Shown here one piece after another: positions 1 through 11,497 of a stretch of 64,000 nt of DNA. The position numbers and the translations under genes are program-made. The stretch is from Catenaria anguillulae PL171 (taxonomy: Eukaryota; Blastocladiomycota; Blastocladiomycetes; Blastocladiales; Catenariaceae), in NCBI GenBank assembly GCA_002102555.1, contig MCFL01000095.1, positions 24,940 to 88,939 of the forward strand. The letters are read 5' to 3'. Position 1 is the first letter of the stretch. Every line of letters begins with the position of its first letter. Below the pieces are notes generated by a model. The model was not told the DNA's origin, ran no database searches, and saw only the letters and a program-made list of their open reading frames with translations.

Positions 1-2252
1 GCGCTGGATTGTCCAAACTTGAAGAGCGAGGCAGGCGGGAACGATCCGTCGGGGAACTGGGTCGCGGGCTTGGGTGGGGGCTGCGCCTTGAACATGTCCG
101 AGAGGAGAACCTCGGAAGTGGATCCTTTTGGACGGAGATAGTCCATGAGAATGGATTGCAACTATCAACGTACAACTCAAGGGTGAGACGTGTTTCCTCA
201 GCATAACGGGCCAATCTCAAACGTACCTCCTCGTGTACCACAAACGCCACATCCTCGACCGAGTACACGGGCTCCCACTGATCTCCGCCAGCGTTTCCAA
301 ATGTCGAAAAGTTTGGTCTCCTCGACATTGCATCCACCATGTTGCACGTCAACTTGTGTCCTTCCATCACGGCGTCCAACTTGGCAAACACGGTCGTGAC
401 CAACTTTCGGAGCGCCTCAAACCTTGCCTCCTTTGCCCTGACATCTCGTAGCAGATGCTTGTCCGCAATCGCAAACACCAACCCACCGCCTCCCCTGCCG
501 CTCGGTGACGACGCGGCCGCAGCGGGTGGGGCGTACTGCGACGCCACGTATGCCTCATTGGCCTCCGTGATACACTTTTCAATCATGACAAACAGCTCCT
601 TGTTCATCCTCTGCCGAATCTCTGCCAATCCAGGCGCCAACATGCCCAACCGTGTCAATGCCTCCAAACACAGCGTGATAAACCCAAGCGAATCTGCCTC
701 TGGGTTCTCGTCTGCCCCGGGCTCGCGCGCAAATCCGAAATCGTCACCCGCGTCTTCGTCCGCGTCGCCCAAACCCAGGCCCGTACTGCCCAAAGGTGTG
801 GCCGATAGCGGCGAGTCCAGGGCCGCGCTGCCGCCAAGCGACTCCTTGCGGCCGTGGGCCACGGACCGGCGGCGCGGGCCGCGTGCAGAGGGCGGCGGTT
901 GTAACGAGACGGCGGGCGCGCGCGAGGTAGCGTGCGGAGTGTCCCCGCCAGCGGCCGATGATCCCAGGAACGTGAGCCAACGGTCTTCGCAATAGGGGGA
1001 CTTGAGGTAGATGTGTGCGTTGATGTCGGAGACAATCGCTTCAAAGATGGCCTGTTGTTGTTGGGTTTCCTCATTGCATTAGTATATCCATGTCAGTGCG
1101 CGAAGGCGAAAGAACGGACCTCGCGAAGGGACGTGAGCTGCTTGCGCGTCTCCTCGAGAGCCCCGATCCGCTCGCATTCCTTGCCGTGAATGGTTTTCAG
1201 GGCATCGTTGAGTACGATCACGGCGGAAATGTAGTACTTGCCCGCCATGAAGGACTCGATTTCGGCGGGGGCACGGCGCATCTTGTCACTATTGCACAAG
1301 CGCGAAGAGTCAGAGGAGTGCAAATGGGTGCAATGGCGCCGTAGAGCGTACACGGTATCCATGATGCGGAGCATTTCCTTGAAGACGAGGTTCTTGTTCC
1401 ACAATCCGAGCAAGTCGAATTGCTTGAGTTGAAGATGGTCGCGGGATTGAAGCAGCTTGGTCTTCATGCCCTGGACCGCGGACTGGAGCTCTGCGAATTG
1501 CCAACATTGGGGGGTCAACATCGAGCAATGTGCGGATAGCGATAAGGGATGAATCGAACCTTGCAATCCTTCCAGGGTCTCAGAAAAGTGTTGGACGGAA
1601 AAGGCAAAGCTCGAGTGGTAGTCTGTGAAAGTATGTCCAGCGTCAGCAAGTGTCTGCCAGAGTGTGAGGACGGGAGTGCCGTACCATTGACGACAATATC
1701 AATCGCCGGCTCGAGCCGAGCCATAAACTCGTTGAACGACCTGACCGACCTTCCACCCGGGCCATCGAGCAGATCCAACGCCAATTGCACTTCTTGAAAC
1801 TGTCATTTGCGTGGAAGCCAAGTGAGCCTCGAGCATCGAGTCATATGTCAAAATCACGAAAGTTCACGTACATCCTCTTGCTGCATGAACGGCCAAGAAA
1901 TCCTGACCTCATTCAACACGTCCTCGACATCTCGATGCAACGGAATCGTTGCCCCAACCGACTCTGCCCTCGACAATGCCAATGCCGCGTCACGCGCGGC
2001 TGCCGCTGTCGACGCCGATCGCGCGCGGCTGAACTGCGATCCGCCCGGCGTGAGTGGTGGGCCAGACATGCTCGAGTTGCTTCCGCCGCCGCCATGTGGC
2101 AGGTTGATTGAGGGCATGGGCCCGGAGGGAAGGGGCGGAGGCGGGCCGGGAGGCGACGGGCCCATGAGCTCGCGGAACTGGTCGATGCGTTCACGCGAGC
2201 GCGAGGAGGATTTGGGCGGAAGCCGGTCCGGGCGCGAGGGCGAGTTGTACAT
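1..2252 (-). CDS. SEC8: Exocyst subunit Sec8 (EXOC4), 3' end beyond the window
   Basis: Sec8 is a core subunit of the octameric exocyst, which tethers secretory vesicles to the plasma membrane before SNARE fusion. Seven exons join in frame: 2252-1872, 1799-1685, 1622-1560, 1490-1352, 1288-1120, 1051-227 and 161-1. After a Pro/Ser-rich start of about 110 residues comes FQEVQLALDLLDG and SVRSFNEFMARLEPA, the Sec8 N-terminal domain (compare ALELLDDSSLGRSYRDFC in animal proteins). A helical stretch then carries LWNKNLVFKEMLRIMD and PAEIESFMAGKYYISAVIVL, which matches the conserved segment P-x-x-I-E-x-x-x-x-x-K-x-Y-x-x-A of Sec8. Exon 6 contains YLKSPYCEDRW and a Ser/Gly-rich linker. The C-terminal half lies beyond position 1. 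The start at 2252 is the first ATG of the open frame. The alternative, another exocyst subunit, fits less well. Confidence 0.86.
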
Positions 2253-2613
2253 GGTGGACGGTCAGTTGGTGGAGGTTGGGGTTCTAGCGGTGAGAATTAC
2301 ATTCCATTGGGTTTGGCGTGCATTCCATTGATTTTTTCAACGAGTTGATTGATGCAGTATTTGGCCATGCCAGTCATTATTAGCTCAGACCGGATTTGCA
2401 ACTGACAGACACGATGATTCGGCCAGCGCCGCCGCCACTTTGAGCGGGTCGTTGGTGGTGAGCACGACTATTTCCCTAGTTGGCCTGCCAGCACATTTCC
2501 CACTTACACAGAGAGACAACAATAGGCGAAACGAGGAATCAAGTAATATGGACTATTCTATTGTGCAACCACTGATAATCGTCGTGTGAGGGTGGAATGA
2601 AAGAAAAAAAAAA
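2253..2613. other. Intergenic, upstream of SEC8
   Basis: This stretch lies between the SEC8 start and the PAP2 stop codon, both on the minus strand, so it should hold the SEC8 promoter and the PAP2 3' end. No convincing coding frame or recognisable element was seen. A short A-run lies near 2604-2612. Confidence 0.5.
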
Positions 2614-3804
2614 CTACCACCGCCCAGTACCCTTCTTCTTTCTCCGTACAGCAACTCCCTCACCGACGTTGGAGGCCGTCGCCTCCTTGCGCAACTCGTT
2701 CAAGTCGTCCTTGTTGACGACCACGGCCGAGTCGCGCCTCCACGCGTCGGCATCGGACGTGCGCTGCCTCTGATGATACGACAGCCGCTGTGCCGATGGC
2801 GGGGCCGCGCTGCAGGCGGCCGCAATGGGCGACGGTTCAGGTGCTTGCGTCTCGTCAAGGCGAGCAATACGTGCGTATGATGGGAACACGGCCCAGGTGC
2901 ACGCAATTCCGAGCAGTGTACCGCCGCTCACGTCCCACCAATCGTGGCGGTTGTCGGCAATGCGCTACAATTTTCAAGCATGAGGTAGATTGAACGTGAG
3001 TGGGTGCAGAAAGTCTATAGGAATGTTGGCAATCGTGAACGTACTGTTCCGGACATGAGAAAGGCCGCGACCATGGGCAAGTGAGCAACCATCAAACTGA
3101 GGCCAGTGCCCAAGATTGGTTGCGGCGGAGAAAGAAGGACTCGTCGGAGATACAAGGTGAGAAACAGCATGCCCGAAGTCATCACTACAGTGCTCGATTG
3201 ACCGTCAGCGGCTTCAAAATCGTGCGTGAAAAGGACATGAACCGAAAAGCAACGCACAGCTTGCGTGTCCGCTGGGAAACGACTTGAATCCATCCGCCAC
3301 CAGCTTCTTTGGTCCCGTGCACACATACTCGCCGCTGGCCTGATCCAGAACAGGCTGACACCTGGCCAGGAAATCGGGCCGATGCTCGCCGACAAACGCC
3401 TTGACGATATCCGTCACAAACTCGGTCTGGGCCGTCGCCATGAGCAGGCCAAGAACGAGCGGAGCCGCACGGGAAACATACGAGACGTTGCCTAGCCGGC
3501 GTGTGGGTAGCAGCGACTCGGCGACGAGAATGCACACGATGGGAAACAGGATCGAGAGCAGGGCCATTGGGCCGTCGTTGATGGTGTTGGGTTTGAGCGG
3601 GAAGCCGATGGACGGATCCAAGATTGAAAACGAGCGGGAAGTGTTTGGCGGAAGTAGGAGGAGGCAGGAGAGGGCCAGGACCCAGGTGAGGAGGGCAGCG
3701 AGAAACTCGCGGATGATCCAAGACATGGTAACAGTGGTAGGGCCCGCTGCAGCCGGCGTGGGCGCATCCACTGGAACAGAAAGGAACGTTGGTTTCGCGG
3801 CCAT
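2614..3804 (-). CDS. PAP2-superfamily lipid phosphate phosphatase (DPP1/LPP type)
   Basis: Membrane phosphatases of this type remove phosphate from phosphatidate, diacylglycerol pyrophosphate or related lipids. Exons 3804-3243, 3184-3045 and 2964-2614 join in frame to about 350 residues, the usual length for the family. All three catalytic motifs are visible: KAFVGEHRP (about residues 137-145), SFPSGHAS (about 178-185) and RIADNRHDWWDV in exon 3 with the expected Arg, His and Asp. Several hydrophobic segments surround them, as expected of a six-helix membrane protein. The C-terminus is charged and ends in a Lys-rich tail. An in-frame ATG at 3918 would add 38 residues; 3804 was chosen because the added part is Pro-rich and repetitive. 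It is divergent from the dehydrogenase at 4454. Confidence 0.86.
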
Positions 3805-4453
3805 GGTTGAAGGATGTTGTTGTGGTGGTATTGGTTGGTGCATGCACGAGGATAATGGGAACGGGGGAATGAGAATGGGAATGGGAACGGGACTGCAGGA
3901 ATCCAGTGTGTGACTCATTCAATGCCCAACTTCAGCAATCCATTGGGTTGTCGTTCATCCATTGCATACGTTCATTGCTTTTGTGATTGTGTGAGAATGT
4001 GCTCACAATCATCATGCTCCTATACTTTCTCTCCGAGTCTCCGAGTCAGAGGCAGTGGTCAACCGGCACCTTCAACATCGACATGCGGTGGCGGTGCGGA
4101 TGAGTGGATCGACAGCCCTGCCACCCTGCACGTGACTCGATCGCAATACCTCAAGCCCCACCCCACATGAGCACAAGAGGGCAATAATGGGGCAAGGTAA
4201 GGCAAGGACCAAAGACGAAACGTGATCATGAGACATGATTTCATGCCGACGGGGTTATGTGTAAGAGGTTCGTTGGCGTTGCGTTGGATAGCGTTGCTTG
4301 CATATTAATAATGCTTTGTCAGAGAGAGCCACCCGCAAGTCAGTTGCAGAACACCTCAAAAAGGGTCGGTGTCCTCTCCTTCCCTCCCTCTTTCCTCTGT
4401 TGCCACACAATCTGAATCCATTCCCTCAACTATGAAATCAGATTGAAAATACC
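3805..4453. promoter_or_regulatory. Divergent intergenic region between PAP2 and SDR genes
   Basis: About 650 bases separate two head-to-head genes, so both promoters must lie here. The PAP2-proximal side has a purine-rich run of GGGAAYGGGA-like units near 3858-3892. A pyrimidine-rich stretch near 4370-4400 precedes the dehydrogenase ATG. No defined operator or TATA box can be supported. Confidence 0.35.
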
Positions 4454-5557
4454 ATGGCCCGCCTCTACCCCTCCTACCTCATCACCGGCGCTTCCTCAGG
4501 AATCGGCCGTGCCCTCGCTGTCGAGCTCGCAACGCGTGCCAACAAGGCCAAGACCCCACTCGCCCTTGCCCTCGTTGCTCGCCGCCGCCCGGCCCTCGAA
4601 GAAACCCAGCGCCTCGTCCTGCAAGCGTACCCAGAAGCTTTCGTCCATGTGTGCATTCTCGACGTCAACCAGAGCTACGAGGAAATCGAGCAAGCTTATG
4701 CACAGTGCCATGAAGCGTTCAATGGCCCCATTCACTGCTTTGTGATCAATGCCGGAATCGCGGGCGGACCGAGGTTCATTGGTGATGAGCAAGGGTTTGA
4801 TTCGGATCGCCAAATTGCCGTGACAAATTGTGCGTCGATGATGAGAGTGTCGGTTGTGGGAGCACATGATGGCAGTGGCAGGACGGAATCTAATCCTCTT
4901 GGCCGCTTCGCATTCGGTGTACGATCTTTGTAGTTGTCGGCGCCATCACCTGTATTGACGCAGCCGTCAAGTACATCAAGGCGAACCAGGTCAACAAGAC
5001 GACGGCGCAAGCGCACATTGTTTCCGTATCCTCTGTTGCTAGCACCATTCCTGTGCCGTCGCAGGCAGTGTACAGTGCTTCCAAGGGTATGTCGCACTAG
5101 ATAGCCCATTGCCCAGCGCCAACTGCGACCCTTTGCTGACACATTCACTGCACTCGCTTGATAGCCGGGCTGAACACGTACATGCGCAACCTTCAAGTCG
5201 AAACCAATGGGCTCGGAATTCACGTCACGAATCTCAAACCTGTGCGCTTTCCTGCTAAACTAAACCTGAAAGCTGCAAGTCAAGTGATGACGTTCTTACT
5301 TATTGAATAAACAGGGCTACATTGACACTCCCATCAACGATTTCATGGCCTCGCGGCCCTTTGTCATCCACGTCAACGAAGGCGCCAAAATCATTGCCGA
5401 CAGGATTGCATCACGCTACTCGAACGCCTTCATTCCTCGCTTTCCCTGGTGCCTCGTTCCCTCGCTCGTCGCGTGGGTCCCAGATTCGTGGCTCATGCGG
5501 TCCGTCAAGCAGATGATTCCGTCGGATGCTACAGCGGCGCCAAAGCAAGGAATGTAG
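4454..5557 (+). CDS. Short-chain dehydrogenase/reductase (classical SDR)
   Basis: This is an NAD(P)-dependent oxidoreductase of the classical SDR family. Four exons (4454-4829, 4934-5086, 5165-5241, 5315-5557) join in frame to 282 residues. The Rossmann nucleotide-binding motif TGASSGIG lies at residues 11-18, the structural NAG motif (VINAGIAGG) near 98, the catalytic Ser in VSVSSVAS near 158, and the YxxxK pair in VYSASK near 172-176. After the active site the chain continues with GLGIHVTNLKP and GYIDTPIND, typical of the substrate loop. A hydrophobic stretch near the C-terminus (FPWCLVPSLVAWVPDSWL) could anchor it to a membrane, as in dehydrogenases of lipid metabolism. The substrate cannot be read from sequence. 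The ATG at 4454 is in a good context and starts right before the Rossmann fold. Confidence 0.87.
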
Positions 5558-8056
5558 ATGAGTTTGATGGGTGAGGAATGACAGGTGTGATGGGGTGGAA
5601 TCGGAAGGAACCGGCCGTTTGCTGGTTTTGATAGTGTTGTTGGAAAGTGGAATCAATTTTGTAAGTTTTCTGTGCTTACACTCCCCAACTTTAACAGTTG
5701 CCGATAAATTGTGGTCAGCCTTGTCCTTTTTGTCTCTCTCATCTAACCCAAAGCGAATCTGAATCTGTGGTGGACAGTGAAGGAGAACGTCTCACACAAG
5801 ATGACCGCAACCTTCCCGTCGTCGAAAATTGCCGACTGCTCAGATGCCCTTGGGCCACTTGTGTCCCCTTGCCACAACTGGAAAAGAGTTCCCTAACCTT
5901 CCCCGTAGTCGCTTCCGAAACGCAAGTGTCCTCCCAGTTTTACCATCAGCACATCTGTGCCGCGGTAGGTAAGTACACGGGCGCACTCACAATGTCCCAA
6001 GTGACCCTTTCACTGCCCTTTGAAGCCAACTAGGTACGTGGTCCACGTCCGTCACTCGAGTGCTACGTCCGTCCCGCCAGTCGTCCGTCTTGCCTCCGGA
6101 TCCATCATACTAATCATACCTGGCCTTGTTTCCCGCCCCTATCGTGATGAATTCCCTCTGTGTTCGGTTACGGACATTTCAGGAGTCTCACTCCACAGGC
6201 TGGCCCAAGTCGCAACTTGGTAAGCCGCACGGCGGACTTGTCGGAGCAAGCTTGCTCAGCACTGGCAGCTCGCCACTTTCCGTCGCTTCAAGTTTCGCTT
6301 GGTTACACGATTATCCCTTTCACCGCGCGCCAGACCCGACGAAATGCTTTTCAGTCGCAATCGAACCTGGCTGCCGCAACTTGCGTGGCCTACAATGGTG
6401 GCAAAGCCCGGCGGCGGGCAACCCGATTGGTTTGACCAGCTCCTCTCAAATTTGAGTACAGAAACGATGGGGTTGCTATGCGACCGCTCTCCAATTGAAT
6501 CCAATGGATCGTTGCTCCCAAACGGGTCATATGCCGAGCTTGTTTGCTGTCTGCATACCGTCACGACATGCATAGCCGACCAGAACTGGGCGATCATTCT
6601 TGTTTTTGGTGATGACGAGTCCTCAAAGCAGAGTGGTATGTCTCAGATCCCAGTCTTGCGCCTGCAACAGAAAGAACACTTACCTGACATCATTCATCCA
6701 TGCCCCAAACATGGCAGACCGCATTTCGGCCACAAGGGTCGCTGCCCAATCTCCACCAAGACGGCAAGCACAAACGTCGTTCCTCCAGTCTGCGACATGC
6801 CTCACGAATGGCCGGGGCGGTGAAACGGCAAGATTCCGCCATGTCGGTTACCTTGGCGTCGCAACCGCCAACCACAAATCCCGCAGCAGCATCTCCGTCC
6901 GAGCCCAACTTATTTCCCGCCCGTCCGTGATGGCTCGTACCCTTGCTATTCAGTGCTGACCCACTCAATCCTCACGGTATTTACAATGGCCAAACTGATC
7001 CGTTGCATCACATGAACAGGTCCGTCCAATTCAAAACTGGCGACCGGCTCGAGCAAGTGCGCCGCATTGAGCATGTCCACGACATGATGGCTCGGCTTCC
7101 CGAAGGGCGCTGCGATCCTGCCCTGGCCCTGTCGCTGTTTCGCCCAGTCGTGTTCCGACTTGGAGCAAGTGAAGGGCGAGTTGGCGTTTGCGCGATTGGT
7201 CGTGGCGCAGGAGGCAAACGCGTGGCAAGATGAGCTTGCAAGCCATGGAGTCGAGGCAGTGGGAAGCGTTTGCTCGACGATATGCGTGGTTGAGTCTGTC
7301 CTATGTACAGCTGTACGGATAGGCGTGGAAGCACTGAGACAAGAATCATTTTGCATCCCAAAAGCAGAGGTTCTTTGGCTACGTACATGGAAAGAAGGGT
7401 TGACAGGCATGAAGGATTGTCGGCACTGAAGGTCCAGGTCGAGGAAGAAACAGGGAACGAGGCAAGCACCGAAAGATTCGCACCAATGTGGTCATTTTCA
7501 GCAACGACTTCGGTGGCCGCCGACGCGTAAGACGCAAACAGTGTGCGCGGGTGCTTGGCCGATGCAAACAATGCGTTTCGAGTTACCGATTCCACACTAC
7601 ATATCGGTGGGTGTGAGATTCAGTGAAGGAAAAGAGATGGGGTTTCCCTCCTTGGAACAGGGGATTATGGACCTTGTCTTGATGAAGGTGCAAGTTCGAA
7701 CAACCTCAACGGTCAGTGTTCGCATGTGTGGTCAGGTAAAAATCTCGCCAGATCCATCATGAGGGAACCATAGGAAGGTTGTGTGCGAGCCGAGAGAGCA
7801 AATACCGGCCGAGGATGAGGCGGTCTGTCCTTGCGCCTCGAAGCTGCCCGCGAAGCGTCTAATCCATCTCATGGGCCGCCGATCCTTTTCCAACGTATGC
7901 CGATCCCGACAGCCCGTGCCGATCATCCCCACATTTTGCAATCAGGGGTCTTACCGCCCCTGCTTTCATTCACGACGCTGCTAATGTAAATATCATTGAG
8001 CAAACTTCCTTCATGAATACACAGCCAGCCTGAATGAATCCTTCTGGTTCCCTGCC
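5558..8056. other. Gene-poor stretch with decayed coding fragments
   Basis: No intact gene is supported across these 2.5 kb. Plus-strand frames hold protein-like pieces, for instance around 6299-6640 and around 7020-7330, but none reaches a full domain and I could not name a family. They look like old coding DNA, possibly related to the decayed gene that starts at 8057. The dehydrogenase 3' end should lie in the first few hundred bases. Confidence 0.4.
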
Positions 8057-9905
8057 ATGAACTATGGCGTCTTGGCACCTTTTTCTTATGACAGACACAG
8101 CCGCATTGACGAGCATGAGGCTTGGGGTGCAAAAGAGCTTGGGAATATGAGCTCTTCACATGAATACAGCACGATCCGCGAGCAAACGTTCGCTCTTCTC
8201 GCCCTTTGGCGGCAGCAGGTCGCCCACGATGCATCAATGGACGGCGCGCAACCATTCACTGACCACTTGCGGTCATTCATGAAGGCGCTTATTCGCCGTG
8301 ATGTCATTCTCCGCCGTCAGTACGTTCAACCATCAATTTCAACGGCTCATGGACTGATTTGGTCGGTTATCCTCTTTCACTCCAGTGGCATGCGCGGAGA
8401 CATTGCGTCTGGCACATTCAACGAAATTACCAACCGCGCCAAGGTCAGGGCTATTGCGCTTTCGCTTCTGGAAAATGGAGCCAGTACATTGAGCGAGAAG
8501 ACGAGCAAACCCAAGAAACGGATCAGTGGTATGCTGTTGCGATTCCCATTCGCGACTAATCATGTCTCGTTGACCTGACGATCACTTGAGCAGTCCACAC
8601 TGCCGTCCTCAACTCGCTCGCCTGGGTTCTCACGCACTTGTTTGGTTGCCGGTTGGATGAGGTGGTTAACTTGTCCATCCTTCAAGTTCAGCCGTTCAAC
8701 GAGTACGTCCATCATCTTTCATCGCATTTCTCCCGCACGACAGTTTCTTCTGACTCGGAAAGTTGCTGATAGACCTGACCAAGCGTTCCTGACATATGGC
8801 GTACAATGTCTCGCTCTTGAGGCCAAGTGGAAGGTCAATGTACGTTTCCCGGCTCGCCTTGATGTTTGAATCCCTATCGCTAATTTCCTCCTCGGGTTTT
8901 TGCTCTGCCTTGAGTCCCTAGATGAGCGAACCAAAGCTCATGTATGCCGTGCCGCACAAGGACCCTGTCATGGATGCCCCTGGTTGGCTGCTTCTGCAAC
9001 TTCACATCATTCTTGACGGCGCAAAGATGAACGAGGTCATTGATTGGACGAGCTTTGGGTCGGAAACCTCCCCAGAAACGGTGCGTCCCGCATTTCATTC
9101 GCTCTGCACATGTCTGCATGTAGCTGACTTGCCAGTTGCCATCCTCTCTCGTGTCGCTCTTGGGTTGTGTCAGATCCACCTACTCTCATCGCATGGGATT
9201 CGAATCGGTGGCAGGATACCAAGAAGGTTTATCTGCTCGTTGAATCCGTTGCATCGCTCGTCCACCACGACAGGGCAAAGACCATCGACGCACTCCGCCT
9301 GCTCATGAAATAGGTACAAGGCACAAGGCATCAACTCATTCACTGTCTTCGCGAGCGCGTTTGTTGATGAGGTACGCTCTTCTGCTTCTTTTTATCACTT
9401 CATATCTACGAATGCTCACACGCTCATGTATTGCTCTTTCAGATCCCCGACCTGCCCAAGTCGTCTTTGTTGAAGGAAAAACACCCAAAAGATCAAAGAA
9501 TGGTTGACAAACTAAGAAACGCAACCGCTTGTCAAGTTTGTGGATGTCTTGGATTCAGACGGCCAGGTCGTGGATGTGTGTGTCCAAGCAACCGGCGGCG
9601 ACGGCTCGGACAACGAGCCAGATTCGGACACGGGCGCATCAACCGCACCCGGCGTATCAACCGCACCCGGCGTATCAACCGCACCAGGACTATCAGGGGC
9701 CGACACTGACACAGACGTGGCCGCCGACGCAGATATGAATGCTACATCATCCAGTACCATCGCGGCTGACGACCGCTCATCACTCACAATCATTCGCTCA
9801 CTTCCACCCGGAGCTGCAAGGCTGGATACCAATGAGGGGGTCTGTTCCCTGGGTTCTTCCGCCGGGTTGTGAAAGTACATTGACGAAAAGGTCAAGGCGT
9901 GGGAG
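8057..9905 (+). pseudogene. Decayed intron-bearing gene with a tyrosine-recombinase-like motif (Crypton or Ndc10-like?)
   Basis: Four exons join with consistent phases: 8057-8528, 8594-8702, 8773-8839 and 8922-9080, followed by a less certain 3' part. The product contains HSSGMRGDIASG and later FGCRLDEVVNLSILQV, which resembles the first catalytic Arg box of tyrosine recombinases (G-x-R-x-x-E-x-x-x-L). Further on, AVPHKDPVMDAPGWLLLQL resembles the HKDP segment seen in fungal Crypton recombinases and Ndc10-type centromere proteins. A tail rich in Asp, Ser, Thr and Pro and a short coiled coil near 9890-10000 follow. The convincing HxxR and Tyr boxes were not found. Overall the locus looks broken. 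A domesticated host protein is possible; the family call is tentative. Confidence 0.38.
9634..9687 (+). repeat. Three 18-bp tandem units encoding STAPGV
   Basis: Three near-identical 18-base units follow each other and read as Ser-Thr-Ala-Pro-Gly-Val in the plus-strand frame. They lie in the acidic linker region of the decayed gene upstream. The unit length is a multiple of three, which is what selection for an open frame would leave. Confidence 0.8.
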
Positions 9906-11497
9906 ACGGCGCTCAACGCAGCCGCCGAGGAAGAGCGGGCCAAGAAGGCTGCCAAATGCAGTGGCCCGGCCCCAGCTGCTGAAGTACTCAAGGCCAACGA
10001 GTTCGTTACCCGGATTCGGAAGATCGCGTTGTATGTCAAGAAGTGGTTGCTGGCCCTGTGCGTTTTCTGGCTCCCATGTTGCTCGACCCAATTGCATCAT
10101 GCTGACACTCTCCTTCACCAGCGTGCCAACCTCAACTGATCCTCACCAACCCCATTCCTGGTAGAAATCATCTATGACTGCAACCACTGTTCCAGATGGC
10201 GAGTGCCTTACCTTTTCCCTCATGTCGATTCTCTCTCGCGTGTCGCCACTGCCTGCGAATCTCCAGCTGCCACCCAACTACCTCTATGAAGCCCACATCC
10301 GTGGTGCCACAGAGCACGGCGCACTGGTCACAATGATGCATTATGTTCTGTCGTTTATCCTCCTCGAAGTCGGCGCCAAATATCTCACGTTTGGCACAAA
10401 CTTCTTGAATGGCATTAATCTCGATCACCCAGTCCTCCTGGTCAGTAGTTATGCTTTCAAGTTGCCGACCGACCCGAACTTTCCCATTGGTATGGTTGAA
10501 ACCGAAGTCGTGCCCAAGAATTTCACACCTTAAGGCGGGACATGGTTCGACTTGCGGGCCGCTTGCAGTCCGCTTAGTCGCATGTTTTGCTCACCTCGCG
10601 TTTTTTGGTCGTCGGCTTTAGTCTCGCTTTCCCACCACGCCATCTGTGATTTACTACCTCCTGTACCATGTATTAATACCACACCGACCTGCTACCACAC
10701 CATACAAACAATGTGGGCAGACCCCCTCAAGGGCGTGAGCTGAACGGCGAACTTGGCCCTTATAAGTAAATCCGTGGGTGTCGATGGATCCTCGGGACTC
10801 GCGCAACGAATGAGGCTCGGAGTGGATTCCGCAGACGGCGTGTCTGCATTGCCCACGTTGGCGGCCGGGAGCGTAAATCCAGGTGAAATGAGGGAGAGAG
10901 CCGGAGGAAACAGATTGCGAAAGCTCAAGGAGTGTGTTGCTTGAAGTGTTGATAAATATTGCCGGCTCCTTGGTTGAAAGTACGCTGTGCCGCGATCTGC
11001 GAATGTATGTAATTGCAGGAGATTATGTCAGAGATTATGTATAAGAGCCTTGGAGAATTCTTTCGAACAGCTTCAAGAGGGGAGATTCGATCGTGTTCGG
11101 CACGCAAACGGCGGCACTGAGCGCGAAGAATAGTAACGTTATGGCAGCCTGGCAGGCGTGAGCGGCGGCGATAAGGGAATTGATGTAGGTACGAGTCCTA
11201 TGTATGAATGCACGAGCGGTGGTGGTCACGGTGTCTGTGAGAGCGTCAAGCGAGCTCTACATAGACAGAATCCACGCCGTCCTTATCAGCGTTTGTTTTG
11301 ATGGAGGCTTACCAAGTCGCGACCACAAAGCCCGGTGGGTCGGTGGGTCGACAGACTTGCCAGTGGGCTCCACTTGACATACATAAAAATACTTACATGT
11401 CTGGGAATGAATGGTCCGCATGAGCAATTCAAGTTGAAGCAACCCCTGCCCAGCGTACAAATTCTCACCACCGCCCGCTCCTTTGCCGCCCCCGGCC
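9906..11497. other. Gene-poor stretch upstream of the trehalose gene
   Basis: A 119-residue open frame at 10174-10533 (+) reads like protein (PLPANLQLPPNYLYEAHIRG, hydrophobic LVTMMHYVLSFILLEVG) but matches nothing I know and has no partner exons. Around it lie remnants of the upstream decayed locus. From about 10700 onward no coding frame is convincing. The promoter and 5' leader of the gene at 11498 must lie in the last few hundred bases; a leader intron is possible but not demonstrable. Confidence 0.4.

Noticed and set aside
9634-9687. Short regularly spaced repeats that could suggest a CRISPR array
   Set aside because: The units are contiguous with no spacers and read as a STAPGV peptide repeat in a eukaryotic context.
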